64,000 bases of DNA, taken from Morinoia aosen. Taxonomy: Eukaryota; Arthropoda; Malacostraca; Amphipoda; Talitridae. Position numbers and translations under genes: made by a program. Positions 23,311-34,040 of this stretch are shown one piece after another (positions within the stretch are counted from its first letter, which is position 1; each line of letters starts with the position of its first letter). The notes under the pieces are model-generated. The model was not told the origin of the DNA and made no database searches. It worked only from the letters and a program-made list of their open reading frames with translations. The stretch is from positions 63,362,201-63,426,200 of the forward strand of contig CM059562.1 of NCBI GenBank assembly GCA_030386875.1, written 5' to 3'.

Positions 23311-25094
23311 CTCTGCTTAACAGAGTTCCTTCTACGGTCTACCTCAAACGCGAACTCGAACCTTGACCATTCTGATATTTTACGTTTATTTCGATGATGA
23401 TAAAATCAATGGATATTTTATTGCAAAGAGCTTGAACCGAAAAATTAAATTTGCAATGCAAATAATGGGCTGTTTGCAACACGACGTTAAACCAAGGCTG
23501 TCACTGAACCATTTGATTCCAAAGGTAACGTTAAAATCCTCCATCTTATGAATGACGGAGGCAAATAATGTGATTGTGAAAAATTCGATGGAGGTAAAAA
23601 TTAAGATACATGTGAAAATATGTTTCAGACATTTATATTAAAATGAAAATTAATGCTTTAGCTTCTATCATCGTTTTCACACAGCACATACGATTATGTA
23701 ATTTTATTCATGCCCTCTTCTTCAGATGGCTATGATCGGGTCCAAAATACATGTTCAGCATACAGTTCAAAATGGGACTTAATTTATTCAAGTGTTATCA
23801 TAAATAAGCTGAAGGCACGGCACACCTTGTGGCATTACCGGCCTTAGTTATTATTCACCACTATTTTACTGAACATATAATCATCAGGAGCACATTCAGT
23901 GTAGCTACTAGTCTCCATTTCATAATTTTCTTCTTTGCTGGTCGACATTACTGTGAAATGTTACAATAAGTAGCAGTACAATGAAAGGTTGCAGTTTGGA
24001 AATAATATGAGGTTCGTTCTGCAAATAAATGAAATATGTATGAGTAAACTAGAGCAAATAACTTCTTAGTTCTTACACTCATAAGAAATCCAACCTTCGA
24101 ATTTATCCTAGAATATTCAAAGTTTAAATACAAGGTAAATATAACAGTAGATGAACCTAACGAATCATCACGATATGAAGTCACAACCTAACAAACCACT
24201 CAGGCAAAACACTAACGATCAAATAATCCGTGCTTATCACGGACACACAAATGTGCTGTTCCCTAACCTAAGTCAAATTAAGAACTGCGGCAACAGAAGC
24301 GTTTGTCAGTAACCGCCAGAACATTGTATTACATGCTCTGGTACGTAATTAAAGAGCTGTAATTGTTGATGATTTTTGAGAGACAGTGACACTAAAATGT
24401 TCAGCACTTAATTATCCCGCGTTCTTAACTAATACTGAATCTTATGTTATAATTAATTCGAAGTTCATTTGAGATATTTCCGAATTCGAGAGAACTATTA
24501 AACGAGTGATGAGGGAACTATAGCCATCGCTGAGCTCCTCAATCTCACACTGTGAGTAGGAGAAGTAGAGCGCGGCTGAAAGACGGTATGGCTAATGGCC
24601 GTGAAGGAACGTAGAAAAGATGTAAAAGAAAGTGAACCACTTTAGGATGAATGTGCTGTTTAAAATTAATAACAATAAACAGTTTACTACAACAAATGCA
24701 AGCTGAGCAACATAAAAATAGAGAGGTGATGCAGATTTAATTCCATAAAGCGATTACAAATCACAACAAAATGCGTGTAAGTTGCTTGAAGACACGCCAG
24801 ATCCGAGAGAACCTTACGGAATATCCTGAAATGTGTCACAGAGACTTCCACCGAGGTTTGTGGCCACACACCATGGAGACAACAGATCTCCAGCGCCAGT
24901 TAGCGCGACCGCGCTCTGTTATGCAAAGCCTTTGACCAACTCTCAAAACGAAGGGTTTCTCGTCCGCAAAATGGAAGCTCGTGGGACATGAAGTAATGGT
25001 TGTATTTCATTCGCTGAATCGAGTCTTCACTAACTCTTGTGTAAGGTTTGTTTCCATGTTTGGAATAGAATTCCTACGAGGGGGAAATAACGAT
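23311..25094. other. No gene seen
   Basis: AT-rich unique sequence; no recognisable features. G+C rises from about 24880 toward the exon candidate that follows. Confidence 0.55.
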
Positions 25095-25125
25095 ATGGCT
25101 GCGAGGGAGCCATCCCCGAACTCAG
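25095..25125 (+). CDS. Candidate first coding exon
   Basis: ATG at 25095 has G at -3 and +4, opens MAAREPSPNS and reaches CTCAG/GTAAAG, a good donor match, at 25125/25126. The exon end is phase 1. It lies at the edge of a CpG-richer stretch (24880-25125). There is no recognisable TATA or initiator and no downstream exon to join, so it rests on start context plus donor only. Confidence 0.2.
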
Positions 25126-26418
25126 GTAAAGAAATGCTTTTGCGGTGAAAAATGCAAGTGAAAATACTCGCATTTATCGTTCAAATGCGCTAATTTGAGT
25201 TTTACCTAATTTAAATTATTTGTTCCGGAATCACTTTCGTCAGACTGTACTCCAATTAATTTTCTAAATACTCACCGTATTTTCATTAGTGGAAGAGAGT
25301 TCAAAGCAACGAATAATCGGGCCTTTTCTCGTTTTATAGAATGAATTGATGATTTCTACTATATATAGATAATAATTGATTGGTTCGCTTCATTCACCTG
25401 TAAGCTCTTCGAAAGTTTTTGGTCACTGATTAAACGAACAAAACAATTTTTTAAAATTGTTTTTACCAGAAAGACATGGAAAGCATCTCCCGTGCTTTCT
25501 CATAGTACAGAATGTGACTTTTATTTACTTTCTCAGCAATATGCCCTGAATTTTGCAAATGATTTTCTCTACCGCCTCATATCTGAATTATATAGGAGGA
25601 AGCCAAGCACGGTAGGAAAGTGACTAATTAACAATGTCACCTTTTGACATTGGATCTCAGGCTACACAAACGTGGTTCGAAACTCATCTCGGTGGTACTA
25701 GGAACGAAATTATGATCCAGTCTCAAAACTTCGGATACACAAGAAACAAGAATTATTAATTTTATTTCCGAAATTTAGAGTGGTAGTTTTTGAGCAATGT
25801 GCGAGCTAATTCACAAGTAATATTGTTTCCAAAGTTAGGAAATAATATTATTCACTTTAACCAGAGGGAACGTCAAACATCAGAATTCAATATTGTTTGA
25901 TGCAGAAAAACAAACATTGTATTTGGCATCAAAAGTGAAAACTGAAAGAATTCGTGACATGTCCGAGAAATACCACGGTAATGTAAACTTTATTTCGTCT
26001 AGCACAGTTGCTTAAGTTATTTTTATTCTTTCAATCTTGGTAAAATGCGACTCAAACATTACATTTTACATTCCTACAAGAAAAACCAATCGTGGAGCAA
26101 AAGTTTGGTAGTTTGAAGAACATTTCTTTCGCAATGAAGAAAACAAAAATTTGTCCGCACTTTTACTTTGAATTAAGTGATACGGATGAGAACTTTCCAT
26201 TCGCATAATTCCCCTGAGAAGAGCAGAGTCGTATGTCTGAATTATTTTAAAAAGCCTTTGGCCGTACTAAGTGAATTTGCGTTGAAAATACTATTATGCT
26301 ATTTATGTTGTACAACAAATCTAGCAAATAACAGATTTGGAAGCACGACTATCAAACTTGTAGGAGGTCCTCTTGATAATTAATTTATATCAACAAAAAA
26401 TCCGAGAGGAGCTGAATA
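25126..26418. other. No gene seen; small hairpin
   Basis: AT-rich unique sequence. A 33-bp hairpin with 13-bp arms (one G-T mismatch), beginning TAATATTGTTTCC, lies at 25818-25850. Confidence 0.55.
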
Positions 26419-26552
26419 ATTCTGTATACCCAGTCTAACTTTTGCGCCGGAGCATGCATGTTTTTCGCCGCCTAAGCGATTTAATTACTTTGGCGGCAAA
26501 AAACATGCATGCAGGCGGCAAAAAAGTTTGACTAGGTAATTATGTACAGAAT
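26419..26552. mobile_element. Foldback, MITE-like element (134 bp)
   Basis: The left arm (26419 to about 26475) begins ATTCTGTA and contains AGTCTAACTTTTGCGCC and GCATGCATGTTTTTCGCCGCC. The right arm (about 26489-26552) is its reverse complement with a few indels, ending TACAGAAT. A spacer of about 13 bp separates the arms. I see no clear target-site duplication at either end, so the superfamily cannot be assigned. Confidence 0.7.
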
Positions 26553-29169
26553 ACGTAACCTAGTACAAGTATTGTGAACATTTAAACACATAAAATACTG
26601 TGTAAATATCTTGTGTTTACTATTTTTCACATTCTGAAACAGAAACCAAACACTGACTTATGAAATCATCGCAATTTTAGAGATTTAATGCATTGATCTG
26701 GACCTGACTCTAAATGATTGTACTTAAGCTGTTCTAGCTCATAAACTACTCCATGCTAAATCAATTGAGACGAATCAAAGTACTTTTCGAGCATATATAA
26801 CATTCTCTTAAAAGTTCTGCCAGAGCAGTAGGGCATGAGACCTATGTATGTTATCCAATTACATGTACGAAAAAATCGCTCCCTCAGTCTTATCCTACCT
26901 GCACTCTAATTTTCGCTCCCTATACTCTGCAGCACATAGTTTTCTTAAAGCTTTGGAACAAAGTATATTTTCTCAAGCAAATCGGAACTCTGAAATTTAT
27001 TGAATTGCGTATAGGAAGTCATTTTTCTCATTTAGTTTTTTCCATGAGAAGCCTTGTGTGTTCTCAACGTTTTTCATCTTGAACAATCGCGCAACGAAAA
27101 GACATTGCTTGACCTTTAACAAACTATAACGAGATTTCACTTGCACTCTGCACGCATGTGAGTGAAACCACACCTAGAACAGTTGCCTACCACCCAAGAT
27201 CATACTTTGTTCACTCTCCTGTCTCTAAAACGACTGAAAATAGGGCAAATTGCTTCGCCGCCTTATGTAATTAATTATAAAGACTTGTAACTTGTGACTT
27301 TAGACGAGCCAAAGTAATTAAAAATGCTATTAGTTAGGATATCGAAAGGAGAACCAGTTTGCGCAGCTGCCGCTGCTCCCATGACACTGGCGGCCCAAGG
27401 GACGAATGATGGGAAGAAAAATGAAAGCCTCAAGTCCTCCATGGTTCGCTGGGCAGTCTGAGAAGACTTGTAATTTAGTTTGGGAGACTCGTCGTAAAGT
27501 TAGCTTTGGAGTACCCATTCTGTGCCCTCAGGATGAGGAGGAAACATTTTCTGCTGTGGTAACTCGAAGCCCAGAGTTGACGATCTTTGAAGCTTCGCCT
27601 AGGCGTTAAACCCAGTACTTCTATTAAACCTCGGTTTCAACAGTAAGTGTTTCACAGTAATGAATTTATGTCATTTCTTTTCAAAGATTACTGAAGTTTT
27701 CTCAAATGTCAGAACAAACATGTCAGTATGTAAAATGGAGTCGCTTTTTCTAAATATCCCACGTTAAAATATCATGATAAACGGTTGCCTTATGTGTAAC
27801 GTAGAGTTTGTTTGCCTATCCTTCATCTGAAACGAGTCATGTTATTCAAACTGACCGTTCATGTGTTTAGAAAGAACAGCTTTAGCTTGCAATAAAGATC
27901 TCGCCCTCGCGCATTATTGTTAATTCTGTCAACACTCTTCGATACTTTTATTATTCTTTGGCTCGGTTATACCAGCACTGTGGTGATTTGTTCCAACAGC
28001 TTGCCCACTAAAAGGATAAACATCACCGGAAATATCCTCATAAAAACTCGGCTTGAACTCATCTGAAGCTCAGGGTTCGCACGCTCGCTCAGTTTCACCA
28101 GTTGGAGAGTCCAGCGTAGCAGAGTTGCGAGGCCTAGCTTGAAGTGAGCATCTCTTGTATGGAAAAATTAAATGAGCTATCCTGAATAGACCCGCAATAA
28201 AGGACCTGTCTCTATAAATCGGAACTCTTCTCTCGCTGTTTAGAATTAAATTCTTAGGTGTCGCTTTGAAAATTAACGGCCCAGGTTCTGAGGCTAAAGG
28301 TATTTTTCATGGCATCAGGCCTGCTTATCTTGTGATGAAATAGATTCGAGCAATAGACACTTTACGGTGAGAAATGAGCTCTACGTTCTGAGATTGACAA
28401 TTCCCATCTAGTTTCAATTTAGGATTGTAAACATTTGTACTTCATAAGCGTTTATATTTAAACTCCTGCTGTTTCAAAAGTTAGATGTTGGTAGAAAGGT
28501 TCTAAGAAGAATGTTTTTCAAATGTATGCTGTGCATTTAGTGGCTGCTTCAATTTCTCATCTGGTTAAGTACTGCACTAATGATCATGCGACAATTTATA
28601 TAAAACCTGCTTGGAATATTGATCGTGGCAACGGATTTTTTATGCAGACTGAGTTTCTGTAATTAATCTTTGACGGGTATGTTCGTAGTCAATACTTCCA
28701 ACCATAAATATTGACGTGCCGAGAAGCCTAAAGCCACTCTGACTCGAAGAGTTCAATGTCATGCAATGGAGAACAGTTGTTGAATGATACCATCATCATT
28801 TTCAATGAACGTGAGAAGATTTCGCAAGTGTTTGCTCATTAAATGCGCAATGCAGGCAGCGTGTCCCAAGAATTCTCTTACGCGCCATGTGCCATAAAGC
28901 TCTGTAACTAATAAGCTACTGCGCCACGTTCTGTGAGTCATGGTCCCTAATTTATGTTGGTCTTGTGATCAATCCGAAGGTACGATCTGTTGCCTGGCAT
29001 GATGGATGCAAGGTAATTGGGGGATGTGTTGTCACTGGGATCTTTGCGTGACGCATCTTCGAGCGCCTGACTTCGAGCGCCCTATAACTAGCACTACACT
29101 GAAATATTTAGCTGGTTTTAATGTCACTAATGCAATCTTCTCATCAGCATTTAAACTTCTCATGCATAA
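26553..29169. other. No gene seen
   Basis: A GC-richer patch at 27330-27600 is open on both strands for 62-67 codons without a recognisable product. The remainder is AT-rich unique sequence. Confidence 0.5.
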
Positions 29170-29431
29170 TTATCCATCATAAGCATCCAATATAGAACTT
29201 TTACTGCACGTGCTTCCTCCTTTATCAATATTTAAAAAGTGAGATTCTCGTTCTTTGAAAATCGACTGACGCCTCGTCAAGTATGCGCTCCTCGAAGCAA
29301 GGAGGCAAATGTCCGTCGTTGATGGGGCGCGCATGGCGAACATGCACCGCTGGCTGTGGGCAAGATGACGGAGATCTATCAGCGCCACGCCCCACCTCAA
29401 ATTTATGGACGGTAAAGCGGCCAAATAACAT
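29170..29431 (-). other. GC-richer patch with two minus-strand frames, unrecognised
   Basis: Two overlapping minus-strand frames (84 and 68 codons) span a patch that is richer in CpG than its flanks. Their residues suggest no known family. It may be a decayed exon or chance. Confidence 0.2.
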
Positions 29432-31462
29432 GCTTATTGCGCTGATTTAAACGGAAGATATGAGCTGAAGCTCCTACCTGCACGCCATCCATTAACCTGT
29501 CGCTCTTTGCATCAGGTAATCTAACAGCCTAACGTCAGGCGTGGCTGTTCGCGCAGCACAATTTGACGACTTCATGCTTTCTTCACAGTGACTGAATTTC
29601 AGTATTGATCTCATACACAATTTAGATAACCAACTTTAAGCAGATCGCAGTGTCAGTTATATAGAGTAGTCATTGACGTTTTGATTGTCGAATATATTAA
29701 GCAATTAGATTTGATTTCGAGCGATCAATCTAGTATTGAGTAAATTGTGCTTAAATTCTAATATTAACACTGAAACAAGCGAAATGAAATTAAATTGGTT
29801 TCACATCCAGCCAATGAGATGTGACAATTAAAAGCATTGCTACATTTTTATCAGCAATGAAATAAAAAGCTATGTTTGCTGACATTGCTGAACGTGCCAT
29901 AGCTCTCTAACGCCCGGAGAATTTCCCAGAATCTTAGACCCGAGGCTGTTTTTCTGCGCCCTAACATCAGCCCAATCTGCGTTAACTGACGCGACTCGCG
30001 TAGTCGTCTTTCAGCTACGAAGCCATGTGTCGGTTTTAATCACATTCGGCTATGATTTACACAAAGAATCACTTACGTGATGACGGTACTTGGAGCTCAA
30101 AGCTAAGCACTCGTTACTCGGCTACAAAACTGCGGAAGATGGCATGCAAGATAAGGCGGATCTCTGTGCGCCGGCAATGCGAAAGCGTTCATCATTTCTC
30201 CTCCTCTATTTCACTTGCAAACTAGTTGTAAGTAATCACAGAGCACTGCAAAGGCGGTGTAATTAATGCTCGCAAGCTGGCATTCCATCAAGTAATGTAA
30301 GCGTAGCTGCAGTAAATCATTTGTTCCCATAAAGTTCTGCGGCGAAGATAGAGCAGGAAGTTCGGCAACATTTCTTGTAGTGAAGCGGTTTTTCCTCCGC
30401 TTTTATCAGCAGGCAACGCTACGTCCCTGTTGAAGAAATAAGGCCAGCACCTTTTTTTTATGCCTAAAACACTGCGGTAACTGCGATATTCTCAATTCAA
30501 TTTTCCCTTTAAAAATAAGGATTGGTCAACAAAAATTCTGCACTAACTCCAATCATCAAACGACATTATTTGTGAAGTGTGAACAGTTCTATTTAAACTT
30601 TCTAACTATATTTATATTGTTTCTTGTCAAGGTTATGTACAGGCCGTGAAATTAGGCTACTAACAACACGCATTCCCCTTTTTGAGCTGAATCTTTCAGA
30701 CTGAACTTAAACCCAAGTAGAAATCGTCACGGTTTCACCAATGGTTCGCTGCAGTACAACGCAGTACACTGAGGCAAAGCAAATTCGGCTCAGAGCATTG
30801 TACCAATAGTTTTGACTGCGGCAATCATTTGTGCCAAAAAGTAATTCATTGCAGCAAAATCTATCACACGTGCACTACTGCGGTACACACTGTCAAGATT
30901 CACTACATATGTGAGCAAAAGCCTGTCACTGGCAGTGCAGCGTATTTTAGTGCCACTCAGCAGAGTTCATAGCACGAGTTACCGCACTAGCTGTTGCGCT
31001 CGGCCACGGTGAAAAAACTGTCTTAAAAGCGGACTGACGTGGTTGTTGCTACTCATCCTTTGCTAAAATAAAGGTTGTTGAACTTGCGTCAGTAGTGTAG
31101 TAGTGCTGAGACAATTTTAATATGGAATTAAAGAAGAATCAGCACTCCACAACGACGAGAGAATCGCTGTAAAAATGAATTCTTGGTGTTCCATGTGTAC
31201 ATTGATAAGTCTGAAGGATGGGTAGTCAAAGATGAAGAATGAATGATCAGCTAAAAAATGCGCAGTGCGTAGTCGTCTTTGTTACAGCTCATTCTTAACT
31301 AGGCTCATGTGTGAATAGAAAACTCAATTTAATATTCTGTTTTATAGCTGTTAAGAATAATGTTCAGAGAAATCAACCATCATTTGACAATTTCAAAATT
31401 CGTAAAAAGTACAAAACTACTTAGTCTTAAAAGGTGTTGGAAAATAGGCCTACATGGTGGGC
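29432..31462. other. No gene seen
   Basis: Unique sequence. The part at 30720-31000 has recurring GCAGTAC and ACTGCGGTACAC words but no clear repeat period. Confidence 0.55.
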
Positions 31463-31496
31463 ATAGTTTCCGGACTTTGCAATTTACTCATCAGTA
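31463..31496 (-). ncRNA. Weak hammerhead-like core
   Basis: On the minus strand CTGATGA is followed after 17 nt by GAAAC. A short imperfect stem (CTATG with CATGTAG) follows GAAA, but the position of the cleavage triplet reads GCC rather than NUH, and stem II is not evident. Listed because the window carries PLEs, whose ends often hold hammerheads; it may well be chance. Confidence 0.12.
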
Positions 31497-33249
31497 GTAA
31501 ATAATTTATTTAAACCTATCATTAAAAAAATTATCCCCGTTCGGTATGAAATTTCTCTGTCAATGTAGATTATCCGTGTTTTCATTCAGGTGAAGTACAT
31601 GCCATTTCACGACCAATGTCGCCTGAAACATGACCGTCTTTGGAAAAGAGTTCCTCGTATAAAAATGATATCCAAGCATTCTAGAGCGTTCTCGGTATCG
31701 AGCTCAAACTAGGCGGCCATCCAGCTCAAGTCCCATATGTTTCTGGGAATAGTAAACAAACTTATAGTCCCATGATGTTGGTAAGATTTACACAAAGGGG
31801 ATGTCATTAAGAAACACATTTTGAAAATGGTTTTGAACTCATTTGATTTCAGATCAGAATTAAACTGTTTTGAGGGTCTGAAATTCAGATGAACTGGTCA
31901 AATGTTTCATAACTCATCCTCTTAATTGATGTAAATACTTGCACGTCGACCAAGCTCCTTGAAAATGTAGATAATGAGTTCTTCCTCGAAATAATTTAAT
32001 CCCAAAGAATTTGTTTTACTAGTGAAACGTCATTCACTGTCAACAATTTTGCATGATTTGAAAAGGAGACAGCTTTCGTCAAGCTTACAGAGACAAAACC
32101 CTTTCTGTATCAAGCATACGCATGTCGATTTTTACCCTGTTTTTTTTTTAGCGTTGGTTTCTCAGATGCGCTTCAATTTCTTAGAACGGCTATCTCCAAA
32201 CCACGGACCATCGACGCGTCAACTTTGTTATCGTACTCGTATAGTATGTAGGGCGATGCTAAAGTGAGGTTGAGCTACATAACTTTCACTGCATAACGAC
32301 CGTGTATGGTCGTCCACTCTTGAGTTACGATGAACATGATTTCCTCCACGAGGTTTTTCTAAAGAGTTCGCACGAAATTCCCATCGAATTAAGGGCGTGC
32401 TGGGGGGATAAAGATGCGTACGTCCGATTTTGGGAGCAGAGTAACCAATTTGCGCGATGTGATGGAGACTGTTTTTGGATCGCAGTAATGTACGTGATAC
32501 GAGCGTAACTGGGTAATGTTCTTGCGGGTCACACAAGTTTTATCCAGAAGACATCAGAATTATGACTATCAAAATTTCATATAAAATGTATTTCTGGCTG
32601 AAGACAGTTTCTCTTTTGTGATTTGTTTCTATTAAAAATAATGCTCAAAATATATAAAAAATAAATGAGGAATAATGTGGAATGAGGTATTCATTTACTC
32701 CTTCTACTATTCATAATCATTCATTTTTTAAAATGGCGGCTTAGAGTTTTTCATTCAATCGCTTACAAATTATACAGTGAGCAAGAACAAAGCTCGGAGT
32801 TGAGTTGAAATAATTTGAATCACTTTAGTTGGGACTTGAAAAATGAATCTGGAAATAGACGTATTTCTTTATTTTCTTTAAGCTTTTCAATGAGCAGCAT
32901 TCAACGAATTCGTACGATGAAATGAACATACGTGATTGTCGGGAGTGTCCAGGCACCAACCCTCCACTCAATTGATCAATTCTGACTAATTCAGATGAAG
33001 ACTTTTGCATCAACCCTCCACTCACAGCACACTCTGTAGTTCAATGATACGAGCTTCACGTCAACTTAAGGAGAAGAAATAAATCCCACGTAGCTAAACA
33101 ACAATGCCATGATAGAAACAAGCGTTTCAGATTATGAAAAATCCATTTTCAGTGGCCTAAAAAAAATAAGTCAAGGTGTTACCAATTCTAAGACTAGCTT
33201 TACCACTCCTGTATAAAAAGAAAACAAAATACTGCCCTTTAAAAGACTC
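31497..33249. other. No recognised gene; one CpG-richer open frame
   Basis: At 32302-32508 a plus-strand frame of 68 codons (starting at GTG) reads through a CpG-richer stretch and contains YVRFWEQSNQFARCDGDCFW; the minus strand is open there too (32228-32536, 102 codons). I recognise neither. The rest is AT-rich. Confidence 0.45.
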
Positions 33250-33433
33250 TGATAATAAGAAAACAAAGAACATTTTAACAAATAATGGAAAGTTTCACCC
33301 CGTGTCACATTCATTCATTGACGGACGGTTTTTAAAATGCGCACCGACTTTAAATGCAGAGGTCCGGCAAATTTAGGGCAGAATCAAATATTTTTAAAAT
33401 TTGTGCTTTTAAAAACTTGTCATTTACTTGAAC
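33250..33433 (-). mobile_element. PLE 3' fragment, minus strand (left half of inverted pair)
   Basis: The minus-strand translation reads DKFLKAQILKIFDSALNLPD and then, past stops, residues matching the C-terminal tail seen after the GIY-YIG domain of Penelope-like elements (a hydrophobic F-x-IL segment, then an LES-like segment). Its DNA is the reverse complement of 33861-34040, with shared words such as TTTTTAAAA and TTTTAACAAA-AATGG. It therefore belongs to the same PLE family as its neighbour, pointing the other way. Both copies lack the upstream reverse transcriptase. Dead. Confidence 0.7.
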
Positions 33434-33445
33434 AACGTTCCCCAG

Positions 33446-34040
33446 AATATTTTCACTAAAGAATTGGGGAAATATTTTGGAAGCAGGTTCACTGCAAAGC
33501 AAATAATTCTCCCCATGCCGAGGTTAAGCTTGTATTTCCAGCTACCTTTTATTGGAAAAGCCCGCACCGAGAAACTGGAAGATGAAGCATAGTCAATAGT
33601 TAAGAGTTTTTTCCTCAAATTAATCCCTGTGTGTACTTCAAATGGGTCAAAAATTTGTTTACAATTTAAACGAAGTTAGACTCCGGATGTGATGTTGCAC
33701 ACCTCAGTGGTTTATCAATATGCATGTGATCGGTGCGAGCGATCTTACATTGGAATCACTGCGTCCCATTTATTTGTGAAGTGTGCACAACACAGGGGAG
33801 TCTCCTTTTGCACTGGCAATAACCTAACCAAGCCATCCAGCTCGTCAATTAGAAAACATTCTTTAAATAAAGACCAGGTTTTTAAAAGCTCGAATTTCAA
33901 AAAAAAAATTCTATTCAGCTCCGAATTTGTTTGATCTCTGCTCTTCAAAGTCGATGCACATTTTAAAAACCGTGACTTGGCGGTTATACTTTCCATTGTT
34001 TGTTAAAATTTTCCACGCTTTTTCTTTTATTGTTGTGTGT
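33446..34040 (+). mobile_element. PLE GIY-YIG endonuclease remnant, plus strand
   Basis: PLE proteins join a reverse transcriptase to a C-terminal GIY-YIG endonuclease. A single frame from 33446 to 33931 carries that end with only two in-frame stops (TAG at 33590 and 33677). In order it shows YFQLPFIGKA (the linker that usually reads LP-x-IG), a hydrophobic bridge, TSVVYQYACDRC (the VVY-x(3)-C-x2-C start of the endonuclease), SYIGITASHL (the YIG half of the motif), AQHRGVSF, TGNNLTKPSSSSIRKHSL, and a tail. The arginine normally found after the YIG motif is not evident (ASHLFVKC). The 3' end (33861-34040) is shared, inverted, with 33250-33433. The few stops suggest a younger copy than the other remnants here. 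Confidence 0.88.

Noticed and set aside
25660-25720. GGTTCGAAAC resembling a tRNA T-loop
   Set aside because: The flanking bases do not form a T-stem and no acceptor or anticodon arm is present.
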